Source: Zygnema cylindricum (taxonomy: Eukaryota > Streptophyta > Zygnematophyceae > Zygnematales > Zygnemataceae). Taken from it: a stretch of DNA of 64,000 nt. Below the pieces are notes generated by a model. That model was not told the DNA's origin and ran no database searches. It was given only the letters and a program-made list of their open reading frames with translations. Shown here piece after piece: positions 1 to 11,027 of the stretch. The position numbers were made by a program, and so were the translations under genes. Position 1 is the stretch's first letter. The number at the start of each line of letters is the position of its first letter. The stretch spans positions 202,377 to 266,376 of the forward strand of contig JBBHKE010001581.1 of assembly GCA_037447655.1 (NCBI GenBank). The letters are read 5' to 3'.

Positions 1-416
1 ATTCTTATCTGTTCATAGATTAAATCTCGCAAACTTTGAAATGCAAAGCCATATTCAAATTTTGTATTTACAAATTTGAAACCCCTGACATAATGTCACA
101 CAAAAGCATGAGCTGCCCAATAGAGGTCATGTGTCGCAATAATCCGTTTATTCCGCGATATAACATTTCGTGATGTATTGTCACCCAGATTGATTTCATC
201 TGGCGCCCCATTTTTCAGTCGGCTCCACGATATTTTACTAGCAAAGCGAGTCCGTTGGTATGCTGCCTATACAGTTAAAGCTTAGCGTGTTATCCCCCAT
301 ATTATGTTTTTTATGTCATAACAAATACGGAGACTTGTTGAGAGTGTACATTCTGGAGAGAAGGAGAGGGAGAGGGAGAGAGGAAGAGAGGGAGAGAGAG
401 GTGATGCGAAAGGGAA
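1..416. other. AT-rich leader with a GA-rich tract
   Basis: No gene is recognisable. A purine tract of GA repeats at about 346-402 precedes the ORF at 417. It could be a 5' untranslated GA element or simple repeat expansion. If the next ORF is a terminal exon, the rest of that gene would lie left of the window; nothing here decides this. Confidence 0.4.
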
Positions 417-920
417 ATGTGTGCAGAACCATCATACGATCATATTGCCAACGTGAGCATCACTCTGGGCTCCAATCTCTCCCTGGAGGAATGTGAGCAC
501 TACATGACGAGCATTCCTTCCGGCCCCTCTGCGATGCAAATGGTGGTGTATATGGTCCATAAGCGAGTCTCCGATGTCCTTTATGGCTTCAAGACGACCT
601 ACGAAGAAGACAAGGCGGATCTGGAGCAGCTCGAGAAATGTAAGGTCACTCCCGGAGCTTTCGATTCAGATAAAGAATGCAAGGCAATCTGGAAGTCTCA
701 CATACAAGAGTGGCAAACAATTCTGAGGTTGAGAGTGGCAAAAAAGACGGTATTGAGGGAGGTGGGTCTGGAGCTCGAAACGAGTTGTTGGGGAATGGGA
801 GATAGCAGTGAGACAGACGACGACGAGACAGAAGATCATCTTCAGGAAGGGAAGTTACTGGAGGAACATGTAGGGACAGAGGAGAATGACGAGGAAGGAG
901 AAGATGGTGATGAATTGTAG
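417..920 (+). CDS. hypothetical acidic protein (167 aa), unrecognised
   Basis: An open frame of 167 codons ends at TAG 918-920. The first two thirds have mixed, globular-looking composition, with a Glu/Lys-rich helical stretch around residues 60-115. The last 40 residues are strongly acidic (runs of D and E). No signal peptide or membrane segment is seen. A consensus-like acceptor (GTGCAG) lies just after the ATG, so this may instead be the last exon of a gene that starts upstream, and the chosen start is uncertain. The acidic tail would suit a nuclear or chaperone-type protein, but I do not recognise the family. Confidence 0.4.
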   Translation: MCAEPSYDHIANVSITLGSNLSLEECEHYMTSIPSGPSAMQMVVYMVHKRVSDVLYGFKTTYEEDKADLEQLEKCKVTPGAFDSDKECKAIWKSHIQEWQTILRLRVAKKTVLREVGLELETSCWGMGDSSETDDDETEDHLQEGKLLEEHVGTEENDEEGEDGDEL

Positions 921-1735
921 ACTCCCGTGAAAGAGTTTTACTTCTTTTAGATTCTGTTTGTGATCAAGTTCTGGCCCTAAATCCAGAACTGTTCTGTTTC
1001 GTGGTAGGAAACTCCAGTGGAAATTTGAGGTATTTCCTGCTTAGACTATTCATAGGAGGTCAAAAAAAGGGTGAGGAAAACATTTTGCTATTTTAGCTAT
1101 CAATAGGGCTATCGTTTTACACTTGTTTATTATGATTATGTGTTTTTTTCACATTAATTATTAGTATGTATTAAGGCCTTTGTACTTGAAAAGGGCCAAC
1201 AGCTTGTTTAGTCTAAAATCAAACAGCCGGTAGAGAATATTTTTTGGCTTTCATCATTAAATAATGAAAAGGCCTACATTCGAGAAAATGTTTGTGATTT
1301 TTGTGATTTGCGCAAATGTGTATATAATTGTCTCCTCCATATATATTGTTGTCTACGTGTTTTAAATGCAAAATGTTACACATTGTTGGGTTTATGAGTG
1401 TGTGGTTTTTTCGATTTTCAATGTCTAAATATCACAACGGGACACTTCAATGTGGAATAATAGACGATGAACTGTTACTAGCGTTAAGTAATTATCAGTG
1501 TGATGCTTATGTTTTTTTTAGTAATTCTAATTCCTTTCAAATGACATGGCTAATTTTGTACCGTTTAACAAAAACAATTAGTTTAATTTGTACTATTTTT
1601 TATTTGGGGCACCTAGTGATATTACTATTATTTTTAACGCTAATAATGGTACAATGTGTACTACAACGGCATCGTATTTGCAACGCCTCTACCTCGACTC
1701 CACACCAATTCAGGTATGAAGAGAGTGGCACAAAT
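921..1735. other. AT-rich intergenic DNA
   Basis: No gene, RNA or intact repeat is recognised. The open frames here are short, AT-driven and unlike protein. Confidence 0.4.
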
Positions 1736-1890
1736 TAGTGTTGGGTATCGGGTAAATTCATATCACGATAATTTCGATTTTCGATATATCGAATATCGAT
1801 CGGTAAGGGTCCTCGATATATCGTACCGAGACCAACATAAAATATCGCGATATATATTGCGATATGTAGTACATTTTAAATTTAATATTT
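1736..1890 (+). mobile_element. hAT-like element end (TAGTGTTGGGTATCGGG family)
   Basis: The segment starts TAGTGTTGGGTATCGGG, which fits the hAT terminal pattern YARNG. It continues with dense GATATATCG palindromes. The same sequence occurs inverted at about 12745-12913 and 18121-18255, ending CCGATACCCAACACTA. No matching right end or 8-bp target duplication was found, so this is treated as a truncated copy. Confidence 0.55.
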
Positions 1891-2626
1891 TTATATAATA
1901 TGTTATTTTAGCGAAAAGTAAAAATTCTGTGATACCGTGAGACGCCACGTACGACTTGAATTTTACTCCGTAACTTCACGGTAAACGCCGCAAAATGGAA
2001 CCGCAAAAAAAATACTAATTCCGTAATGCATATAACTCATTACTTAGTACGAAGAGAACTTGACGTACGAAAAGTACACAGTAAATATGTCAAAAGATAA
2101 ACTGGCAAAAAAAAAAAATGGGATTGTAGGATAATCACATGTTTGCATTTGGGAGATGTGGAATTGTTGATGGAAATTTGTACATTTGAGGAAATGGGTT
2201 TAGAAAATTGATGTTGTTAGTGTGAGAATTAAGGGAAATTTCGGATTTGGATTTTGGATATTAGGAAATCGGGAAAGTGGAAAATTTGGGATTTTAGGAT
2301 TATAGGATAATCACATGTTTGAATGTGGGAGATGTCGGATTAAGCGTATGATTTGGACATGTCGGATTTTGAAATCTTTGCGAGTTTGAATTTTTTTCAT
2401 TTAGGGGATTAGATTTGGAATTTGGGAAAATAAATAATTAATATTAATGTGGAAATATGGGTTACTTGTGGCCACATATTGATTTATATTGTATATTTGG
2501 AATTGGTATTGGAATTATATTGCATTTTTTGAATAGTAAAAAATGTGGATTTTTTATATTATTGATGTTATAGTTAGAAATGTAATTTCACTAATTTGGA
2601 ATAGTAGTAGGTAGTAAAAAAAAGGG
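1891..2626. other. AT-rich spacer
   Basis: Low-complexity sequence with loose GGATTTTGGGA-like repetition at about 2130-2420. No gene is recognised. It ends where the LINE 3' terminus begins. Confidence 0.35.
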
Positions 2627-2834
2627 GCCGGCTTTATTAAAAAGCGCGATGGTTAACCATTTGGGTCCGTAGGAACAAAAGGAAGTAGCATTGCTAAAAC
2701 TGAAAAAACCACATGACGAGGGAAAAAACAAAAAGGAAAATCAAGGCAAAACCGACGAAAATACGAAAGGATGGCAAGGAAATCGAAAACACCCAAAAAA
2801 GCAAAACCCAACAAACAAAACATCAAAGAAAAAA

Positions 2835-3530
2835 CTAACACGTAACAAAAAAACCCCCCAACATAACTAAAAATCTACGGAAAGCAACCACGTAAATCCC
2901 CGAATCCCGGAGGAGCACGAGGAGGAAGTTCCGGAACACGCCGTCGATCCATAACGGCAATAGACGATCAAAGTAATATAGAAGCCAACACCCATTGTAG
3001 GACCACGGAAAAACGTTGACGATAAAAAGAAGTAAGGACTGAAACAGAAGGGCACCTAGGTCCCCGCCTCTCGAACGAGCGCCAACCACAAGTACGGAAA
3101 AACTCGTCCAAAGCCACACCCAAAGAACCAAATATCTCGACCGCCATCGTAATGAAGCCATCCATAGCCTCGCGACGGGCATAATCACGCTCCTTCCTTT
3201 TAGCGGCGTCATGGGCGGCCACTCCCATATGCCGAGCCGCTTCGTTGACGACTGTAGTTGAGGTAGGGTTCGCCAAAACAATGTCACCAAATGTACGACG
3301 CGCACCATCAAGTAATACAAGGTCAATTCGACGCGAAGGAATAATGCAAGAGACCTCCCGACGAACAGAAAATCCCCCCTCAAAGCGATAGTAGCGATGG
3401 TGTCTCGAATCGTGTTCTGCGCCTGAATCAACTCGCCCCCGTGGGAACAACGAAGCAAATGGACCCCGTCGAGCTCGACAACGTGATCACGGGAGCAAAC
3501 AAGTGAGCAAAGAAAAGGCGGACAAGGGAA
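2835..3530 (-). pseudogene. RLE endonuclease domain of LINE copy A
   Basis: A zinc-knuckle-like stretch (C..H..LLRCSHGGEL) leads into a restriction-like endonuclease fold. Its parts are an Asp in RRIDLVL, a second acidic residue in GDIVLANP about 14 residues later, then an A..A..K...Y helix and the AVEIFGSLG strand seen at the end of R2-type proteins. The reading frame shifts near 3430-3450 and the tail is repeated out of frame, so no functional protein is made. The same terminal block occurs at 52138-52410. Confidence 0.7.
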
Positions 3531-3559
3531 GCAAAGCCAGAACCTAAGGGCCGTCGTGA

Positions 3560-4720
3560 ACTGAGCCGCTTGCAAACTGCAATAGGACGGATTCCCCCAT
3601 TGGGTTTGGTGACAGCTACGAGGCGGGAGGCTGTGAGGAGATCGCAAATATGAGAAAGGACAGTGCCAGCCGCAATAAGGGAACATACTCGAAAAAACAT
3701 ATCAAAGCCACGAGCACCAGATTCTGAAGGCAAAACGTTGCGAAATAACTCATAAACAATGCCCGAAGGACCCCCTGCTGAAAGATGTGGAGAAGTCGTA
3801 AGGGCTTTAATTAAAGAGTCTCGATCCAAGAGAAAACACTCTGTCGGCTCGAATGTGTGAATAGAGGGGGACTGAGGGGTAGGAGTTGGCGGATGAAGAG
3901 CTCGGAGAATCTCAACAGTCGCAGCTGACCGAGGAGCAGGATTAAATGGCTAGAGGTCACGAACCGCTCGAGAGAGCTCACCAACTCGGCCCAAATGAAC
4001 CGCACGACGATAGGAGGATGGCACATCTGAAGCCGAGATGTACGACGTGGTGTGAAAGAAGAACTCGCAACTCGATCCTCGTGCTCAGCATGAAGGGCTC
4101 GCCAATCGCCTCGAAGGAATTGTCGACATCGAGCCATAGTTTCTCGGGCCCCGCTACCACGGCCATGGCTACGTAAGACTATAACCCAAAGTGAGAACAT
4201 GAAAAGGAGGTGCCAAGGTCAAACATCCACGGGATCTGAATAAAAACGGGACAAAGGAAGGTGGAGGGCGTCCTGTACGATAATTCGCACAGCCATGGGA
4301 ATCCGCGTGCATAACCGCGGACAGGGGATCCCCAAATCATAAGCACTGAGCACGTCTAAATCGCGTACAAATGCCCAATCTTCGCTCGTAGGTCCGGACG
4401 GGAGTGTTGTGGAAGAAAGGGTACTAGAAAAAGGGTCACTCATGGCCAAAAATTGTTGACAACTCTTTGTATGTCGGGCAATACCGGCACCGGCCGCGAA
4501 ATGGTCATGACACCCGGTACATTCTATCCTTGTTGAGGCTTCTGTGCGAGGTTTAGGTGGAGGAGGTGAACGAGGGAGAAGAGGCGAGGATGCACGACCA
4601 ATCATGGTCATTAAATGAGAGGGAGAAGCATGGGACGTGATAGAGGGAGAGGAAGGAGGAAAGGAAACCATGGGAAATAGATGGTGGAAATGGCAGTGGG
4701 ACAGAACCATGGGTAGGGTG
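3560..4720 (-). pseudogene. N-terminal zinc finger and RT start of LINE copy A
   Basis: Read on the minus strand, a Ser/Pro/His-rich leader runs into a finger CTGCHDHFAAGAGIARHTKSC (C2HC), then linker sequence, and then the RT entry block with TKPNGGIRPIAV. The coding sequence is broken into at least three frames (near 4200-4220 and 3811-3829). Copy B gives the same order at 15340-16500 with about 90% identity by eye. The finger probably served nucleic-acid binding, as in R2-type proteins. Confidence 0.6.
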
Positions 4721-4764
4721 GGAGAAAGGATCACCAAATAAAAATGATCAACTGCAATAAAGAA

Positions 4765-5069
4765 GACTTTGTTAAGAAAGCGCGATGGTAAACTCTGAGA
4801 CCATGGGAACAAAATATTAAAAAAGTGGGCAGCAAAGCCAAAACTGAGATGTGCAACTATCAATCATAATGAAGCATCAATTTGCAAATTTAGTGAGGCC
4901 ACTATTTGATTTGACGCGAAATTGTAACTTTTACATTGCTATTCTAGTATTTTGACGTTCATCTCTTAAAATAAACTTTTATCGGTCCATTGTCTTTTAC
5001 AAAAGTACAAGAAATTCATGATTGCAACGAACCTATAGTACAAACGGACAGAATTGCAGTACTATATTA
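4765..5069 (-). repeat. LINE 3'-end-like sequence abutting copy A, plus duplicated flank
   Basis: 4765-4810 repeats the LINE 3' terminus (GACTTTGTTAAGAAAGCGCG on the plus strand) immediately upstream of the element's own 5' part. 4860-5069 is ordinary AT-rich DNA shared with 16650-16853 of the second block. The arrangement is either a second, 5'-truncated copy placed head to tail, or a terminal repeat belonging to this family. Confidence 0.5.
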
Positions 5070-5630
5070 GGGTGCGTCTCTATGTGCCAAAGTAAGGGTT
5101 TTTTTTCTGTCGTTTTCCTGTAAAACTTAGAGCCGTCCCGCGTAAGTTTATAGAAAAAAAAGTACATTTTGCGTCATCATCGAATTTAGGATGTACTACA
5201 TGTTGTCGTCTTGTGTTCTTCGACCCACGGCCACGCCAAAAAACGTCATATTCAAACTTTTCTTTAAAATCACAAGGACGATGTGTTTTAAAACAAAGTA
5301 TTTTAAAAATTAGGAACACGTATTCGCACGTGTAAAATTTTTACAAAAATTTCAAACGAATTTAAGCAACGGCTAAAGGTACATTATTCGTAATATTTTG
5401 TCTGTTTGCGTTCAGGTACGACGAGGCAAAGTACACAAATTTGTTTGGTTTTTTCCGTTTGCGCCTGGTAAACATTTTATTTCGCCAAGGGTCTCAAGAT
5501 TTAGATGCCATTTCATGTCGAGGGGACGGGCGACGCAAAGGCAAAGCGCGTCTTCTTCAACTGTGAAAAGGCACAGGCTGGAAGGCGGTACGTCTACAAT
5601 GTCACGAAAACTCATGCGACGTCACACGGA

Positions 5631-5635
5631 GTTAC
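5631..5635. repeat. copia target-site duplication (left), GTTAC
   Basis: GTTAC directly precedes the left LTR and is repeated at 12084-12088 after the right LTR. The unoccupied sister site at 17432-17436 reads GTTGC. Confidence 0.85.
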
Positions 5636-6691
5636 TATAGAAATTAATGGTCCATTTTTAGTATTTTCTAGGTCTAAATAGAAATATAGAAAGAAGCCGA
5701 GGCAGTCTACCTCTAACTTCTCTCTCCAACTCTCAAACTTGTCGCAGTCACTGAGAAATTGGAGAGGAAGCTAGAGCCATGGCTACCTAGGCTATCCAGA
5801 GGTTTACGGGAAGTTTATATTAGTAAGGGGTTTATTCGCTAAAAGGTATGTGACGGCCACACGATTTGATCCAGGTACCTACCGGCCAGCAGACAGCAGG
5901 CAGCCGGTAGCCTTAGCCGTTAAGTCTAGAACTAGTGTTACTTACTATATGGTTTGATATTTATTTAAACATTAATACGTAGGATAATTCATTTAACTGT
6001 AATTCTTTACGCAATTCATAGATCCGGTAATGTATAAGTACGGATTACGGTACGGACAAGAAATCAATACCGCGCATTTATTTCTTTAATGAAACGAATA
6101 CCGCCCATGTATTTATTGCGGCTACGATTAAATTCGAATTAAATCGGACGGCCTGAATTAACGCCGAGATCGCGGAAGAAGATTTCGGCGGTTTGTGGCC
6201 ATCGCCACATCGGATGACACGTGGCGAAATTACTTTGGATCGTGGTATCTCCGGAGATTATGACACCGAATCCGGATATGAAATGTGTTGACATTTAGGC
6301 GATGTCGTACAATGTCCGTACATAAAGTACACCGGCAGCTGTACTTTTGCGTACGGAACTGTAATCTGATTGGTTCCGTACATCAGTAGATAGAGTCTGT
6401 GAGAGAGATAGGACTTAGAAAAATTAGAAGATAGGACCCTCTCTCCTAGAGAGCTTCTGTACAAAAGGTCAACTTTGACCCTCCATAACTCACTGCTCAG
6501 GGAAGCAAATTCAGAGATTCTTTTTGCTATCGACTCAGAGGAGTCTTGCCTTCACAGGGGTGCAGGTGGTCAAAGTTTTTGTCTGCCAGGGTGGTAGTTG
6601 TTTTTGCTGAAACCACAAAGGGGTCAGAGTTATCCTAGAGGCTTCTTGGAAGCTTTCCACTCTGAGGACTTATGGAGGTCTCAGAGTTTCA
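5636..6691 (+). repeat. copia 5' LTR
   Basis: 1056 bp, ending CTCAGAGTTTCA. It matches 11028-12083 along its whole length with only scattered base differences by eye. The first bases are TATAGAAATT where the right LTR has TGTAAAAATT. Confidence 0.93.
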
Positions 6692-6706
6692 GGTTATGGG
6701 CCCACC
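6692..6706 (+). other. primer-binding site (initiator tRNA-Met anticodon-arm type)
   Basis: GGTTATGGGCCCACC starts directly after the LTR. It is the reverse complement of the anticodon arm of plant initiator tRNA-Met as I recall it, not of the tRNA 3' end. Drosophila copia is known to use such a half-tRNA primer. The ATG inside the site pairs with the CAU anticodon and is also an in-frame gag start at 6696. Confidence 0.75.
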
Positions 6707-7691
6707 CTCTAGGGTACCAATCCTAAATGGAACTGGCTTCTTATACTGGGAAAGTATGATGATAGGAGCTTTATGCGAAAAAAGGTTTTGGGGGATAGCG
6801 AGTGGACGGTTGGGGCGTCCATCAAGTCTTGGAATCCCTCCAAGGTTTGGAGGAAGCAGATTCACCAGGAAAGAGGATCCACCTTCAATGGAGGAAACAA
6901 AGGAAGGAGAAGTGGTGGACAAAGGAAAGGAGAAGGAGGCGACCACACCAATAGCAACTGGTTCGGCATTCATGTCACCTATTCCGAGGAAAGAGGAGAA
7001 TGATACTGAAACCTTGAACTTCAACAATATGGCGGCAAAGCACTTCATCCTACGCCATCTCACTCAAGGACTTGCATGTCCTCATTTGAAGGTAGAAAGG
7101 GCATCCGATCTTTCGATGGCTCTCATAGAGATGTACCGAAGTGGTACAATTGAGCAACAACAGTTGGCTGATCAGAAAGTTAAGGAGTATGTATACAAAG
7201 AGGGGAAGATGTCGGATTTTTGCAATGAGCTTGCTACACTCTTCATAGAGCTAGAGAGTGTGGGAAAAGATTTTAGTGAAAAAGAAAAGGTTAACTGTTT
7301 ACTGATGAAGTTACCCGATGAGTTCGAAAACATAGTCAACCGTGTGCAGGACTTGCCGGACTCAAGGTGGATATGGAACTCGGTGGTAGGGATGATTCTC
7401 GTTCGGGAGAATACAATTGATATGCGAAGGGGAGGAAAGAGTGGCCAAGCCTTGGCAACTGCGACCGATTGGAGGAACAAGGATTCACGGAAACCGGTCG
7501 GAAACTATGGGGGGAGGGAGCAGAAAAATCAGACCGACGAGTTTGGACCAAGGGCTCCCAAAGGTTTATGTCATTTTTGTAAGAAACCTGGGCACTATAT
7601 GGCAAAGTGCACTAAGCTAACTGAGCTTCGGTTAAAGGAGGGGCAGACCAGTGGTACCCCGAGAGGAAAGAAAAAGGCCCTTGTGACATAG
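6696..7691 (+). CDS. gag: copia Gag polyprotein
   Basis: The open frame runs to TAG at 7689-7691 and encodes about 331 residues from the ATG in the primer site; a second in-frame ATG lies in the LTR at 6672. The N-terminal part contains the conserved L-N-G-x-x-x-x-x-W copia Gag entry. The middle is the helical UBN2-like region (residues about 110-230). A single zinc knuckle C-x2-C-x4-H-x4-C lies at 7569-7610 (CHFCKKPGHYMAKC). The frame appears intact. In copia elements Gag and Pol are normally one frame; here a stop and a frame change separate them. Confidence 0.88.
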   Translation: MGPPSRVPILNGTGFLYWESMMIGALCEKRFWGIASGRLGRPSSLGIPPRFGGSRFTRKEDPPSMEETKEGEVVDKGKEKEATTPIATGSAFMSPIPRKEENDTETLNFNNMAAKHFILRHLTQGLACPHLKVERASDLSMALIEMYRSGTIEQQQLADQKVKEYVYKEGKMSDFCNELATLFIELESVGKDFSEKEKVNCLLMKLPDEFENIVNRVQDLPDSRWIWNSVVGMILVRENTIDMRRGGKSGQALATATDWRNKDSRKPVGNYGGREQKNQTDEFGPRAPKGLCHFCKKPGHYMAKCTKLTELRLKEGQTSGTPRGKKKALVT

Positions 7692-10600
7692 GTACATGAG
7701 GCGGAATCCGAGGACGAGGACGATGAGCTCCTTTTAGATGAGGAGTTGGAGGCGAAAAACGAGGTCGAAGTTCCACGAAAGGGCAGGAATGTGCTTACGG
7801 TGGATTGAAAGGTGAAGCAGGCTGGATTATAGATTCAGGTGCCTCCATGCACATGTGTAAGGATAGGCACCTGTTCACTAAGATAAGAAATATTCCCACC
7901 GTAGAGATAGAGTACGAGATGGGAGGATATTCACCACTACTCTTGTAAGATCGGTAGATTTGAAAGTGTAAGTAGAGGGAAAGACATCTATAGTAACATT
8001 CTCCGATGTATTGTTTATTCCGCAGTTGAACAAAAACCTCATCTCTACATCCGTATTAGATGATAAGGGTTTTTTTACTAGCACTAGGGAAGGAGTCTTT
8101 ACTGCTAGTTTTGAGGAGGATGTTTATTTCATTGCTGAGAAAGGTAGCCATGGGATGTTTAGGCTGGTTTTAAGTAATGAAAAGAAGAAACTTTATTATG
8201 CTGGTGTTCATGATATTATGATGTGGCATAAGAGGCTTGGGCATGTGAATCTAGACAAATTAAGAGAGATGAAAAAGATGGGAACGGTGGAAGGGATTAA
8301 GTTCAGTGAGAATGATAATATAAGTGATTGTAGTGGATGTGCTCAAGGTAAAACACACAGATTACCTTTTCCTAAAATAGCCACCTATAAGGGAGAAAAA
8401 ATTCTAGATCTAGTACACACAGATATTTGGGGACTGGCTAAAGTGCCCTCACCGGGGGGGAAGAGATTTATGATGACTATCACTGATGATTGGTCTCGGT
8501 ATTCCCGAGTGTATTTTTTGAAAAACAAGTCTGAAGCTCAGGATTGTTTTAGACAATATAAAGCATGGAGCGAAAAACTCCATGAAACTCCAATCAAGAG
8601 AATACGGAGTGACAATGGTGGAGAGTATACTTCTAACCAGTTTGAGGATTTTTTGAGGGAAGATGGAGTCCAACACCAAAAGACAGTTCCAGAAAACCCG
8701 GAACAGAATGGGGTAGCTGAAAGGTTAAATATAACACTAAGTGATAGTGCTAGAAGTATGTTGTCAGATAAGAAGATAAGAAAAAGGTTTTGGGCAGAAG
8801 CAATGAACTGTGCTAATTACCTCAAAAATAGAGTTCTTACTTCAGCTATAAAAGATCAAACACCTTATGAGAGATGGACAGGCCGAAAACCAGACATATC
8901 TCACTTAAAGGTTTTCGGCAGTCAAGTATTCAATCTAGATACTGATCGGTCCAATTGGAAGCTAGATCCTAAAGGAAAACCGGGATACTTATTAGGATAT
9001 GATGAGGATGTTAAAGGATATAGAGTTTATGATCTAAAAAGGGAAGATATAATCTTAGTAAAACATCTAGTAGTTATGGATGAAGGAAAGTTTGTGGATC
9101 CCTTCAAGTATACAAAGTCAGTTAAAGAGTCAGAAAATTCCGATGACTTTGAGCTTCCTAACTATCGAGGTTTTAGAGAAGACGACATTCTTGCAGGTAC
9201 AAATCAGACCAAAAAGGACTCGGCTGTGGAAACTCCAGTGACAACTCTACCCGAAGCGGAAGACGTGGTGGAAATTGATTCGGAATCAAAAGATAGGGGA
9301 GAAGCCGAGTTTGTTCGAAAGAATCCACGAGAACCATCTATTCCGGCCTCAGATTTTGAGGGGGGAAGGAGAAGTAGCAAAAGACTGCAAGAAAAACAGG
9401 TTAATAACAAGGTAACTAAACTATCTCATCAAGATGAACCTCAAACTTATGGAGAGGCGGTGACTTGTCCAGAAAGAAATCGGTGGATGACAGCCATTAA
9501 TGAGAAGATGGCCTCAATTATGGCAGCCGATACTTGGGAGCTGGTGGATTGTCCACATAACCGAAAACCAATCGGTTGTAAGTGGGTTTTCAAATTAAAA
9601 CTGAACCCAAATAACACAATCGAGCGCTACAAGGCCAGATTAGTGGCAAAGGGATTTACACAAAAAGAGAGAATTGACTACCTTTGCCCCGGTGGTCAGA
9701 TTTCCCTCCGTTCGCATACTTCTCAGCCTGGCAGCAGCGGAAGACATGGAAGTGCACCAGATGGACATCAAGACAGCCTTTTTGCATGGAGAATTGGAAG
9801 AGGAGATCTTCATGCGACAACCCGAAGGGTTTGTGGAGGAAAGAGAGGAGAGTAAGGTATGTCGGCTGATTAAATCTCTTTATGGTTTGAAACAGGCGCC
9901 TCGACAGTGGAATAAGAAGCTTGATGAGTTTCTTACTGGTCTAGGATATATCCGGATCAGCTCAGATCACTCAATCTATGTTTTCGACGATGACGAAGGT
10001 TTTATATTTATTGCAATTTATGTTGATGATTTGTTTGTTTTAAGTAAATCAATGGAAAATATTTATAAACTTAAACCGATCTTAAGGGGAGATTTGAAAT
10101 GAAGGATATGGGGGAAGCAAAATATATTCTGGGAATTCCAGTAGAGAGAGACCGAAAAATAAAAATTATAAGATTGACTCAAAAGGAAGCAATAGGGAAC
10201 ATGCTTGAAAAATTTCAAATGGATAAAGCTAATAGTTGTACAACTCCAATGGAGTCGAAGAGGGGAAGTGAGGGGAGTGAGGAAGAATGAGTCATAGTCT
10301 TAGACGAGGAATTATCTCCTGAAGAACAGAAGTTCATGCAAACTATTCCTTACAGGCAAGTAGTGGGAAGTCTAATCTATTTTATGAATTGTACCCGGCC
10401 CGATTTAGCTGCAGCTGTAGGAGTGCTGAGTAGAAGTCTAAATGCTCCCACTAAGAGGGATTGGGAGGCAGTTAAGAGAGTCCTTAGATATTTGATAGGA
10501 ACTAGGGATCTATGGTTGCATTTGGGTGGGGAGAATACTGACATCACTACTTGGAGTGATGCCAGTTAAGGTGATGCTCCGATGAGGAGATGTACTTCTG

Positions 10601-11010
10601 GATATGTATTATATATGGGTGATGGGGCTTGCTGTTGGAGTAGCAAACAACAAAAAGTTATTGCTCAGTCCACCATGGAGGCTGAGTATATGGCCTCTTG
10701 CTCTGCTGTAAAAGAATTGATGTGGGTCAAGTCTTTGCTCGGTGAGCTTGGTCACCTTAAGAGTGGTGTGCAGAATTTTTTTTGTGATAATCAGGCAGCA
10801 ATAGCTATTTCTGCCAATCCTAAACATCATTTTAAAGCCAAACACATGGACATCAGACTCAGCTTTGTTACAGAGAAAGTAGAAAATAAAATAATCAGTT
10901 TAGAGTACAGACCAGACAGTGAGATGGTAGCAGATATGATGACCAAACCTGTGCCTTCCCCTAAGCAAAATTTTTTGGAGGGAGAAGTGCGGTCTGAAAT
11001 TAAAGATTGA
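7692..11010 (+). pseudogene. pol: copia Pol (PR-IN-RT-RH), frameshifted
   Basis: The protease active site D-S-G is at 7832-7840. The integrase has an HHCC finger (about 8225-8350) and the D,D-E core with SDNGGEY at about 8608 and the Glu in NGVAERL at about 8710. RT has CKWVFKLK (about 9575), FLHGELEEE and YVDD at 10019-10030. RNase H has AQSTMEAEY (about 10660) and DNQAAIAI. Breaks: protease and integrase are in different frames; RT shifts near 9660-9680 and again near 10095; stops lie at 10288-10290 and 10567-10569. The product would convert element RNA to DNA and insert it, but this copy cannot make it whole. Confidence 0.93.
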
Positions 11011-11020
11011 CTAGAAAATA

Positions 11021-11027
11021 AGGGGAG
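11021..11027 (+). other. polypurine tract of copia
   Basis: AGGGGAG directly precedes the TG of the right LTR and follows the RNase H stop by 10 bases. This is the expected plus-strand primer site. Confidence 0.8.

Larger units (their letters stand above)
2627..4764 (-). mobile_element. RLE-type non-LTR retrotransposon, copy A (internally deleted)
   Basis: On the minus strand, an N-terminal CCHC-type zinc finger (about 4485-4545) is followed by the first reverse-transcriptase block (DLLTASRLVAVTKPNGGIRP, about 3592-3651). The sequence then jumps to a C-terminal restriction-like endonuclease. The central RT motifs present in copy B (13950-16550) are missing here, and several frame breaks are visible, so the copy is dead. 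The 3' terminus reads CATCGCGCTTTTTAATAAAG and recurs at about 4765, 16551, 49271 and 59109; a variant ends the fragment at 52623. The order zinc finger-RT-CCHC-RLE is that of the R2/R4/NeSL lineage of LINEs. Confidence 0.8.

Noticed and set aside
6258-6464. Minus-strand frame in the left LTR, repeated at 11650-11856
   Set aside because: It is present in both LTRs simply because they are copies; no protein resemblance.
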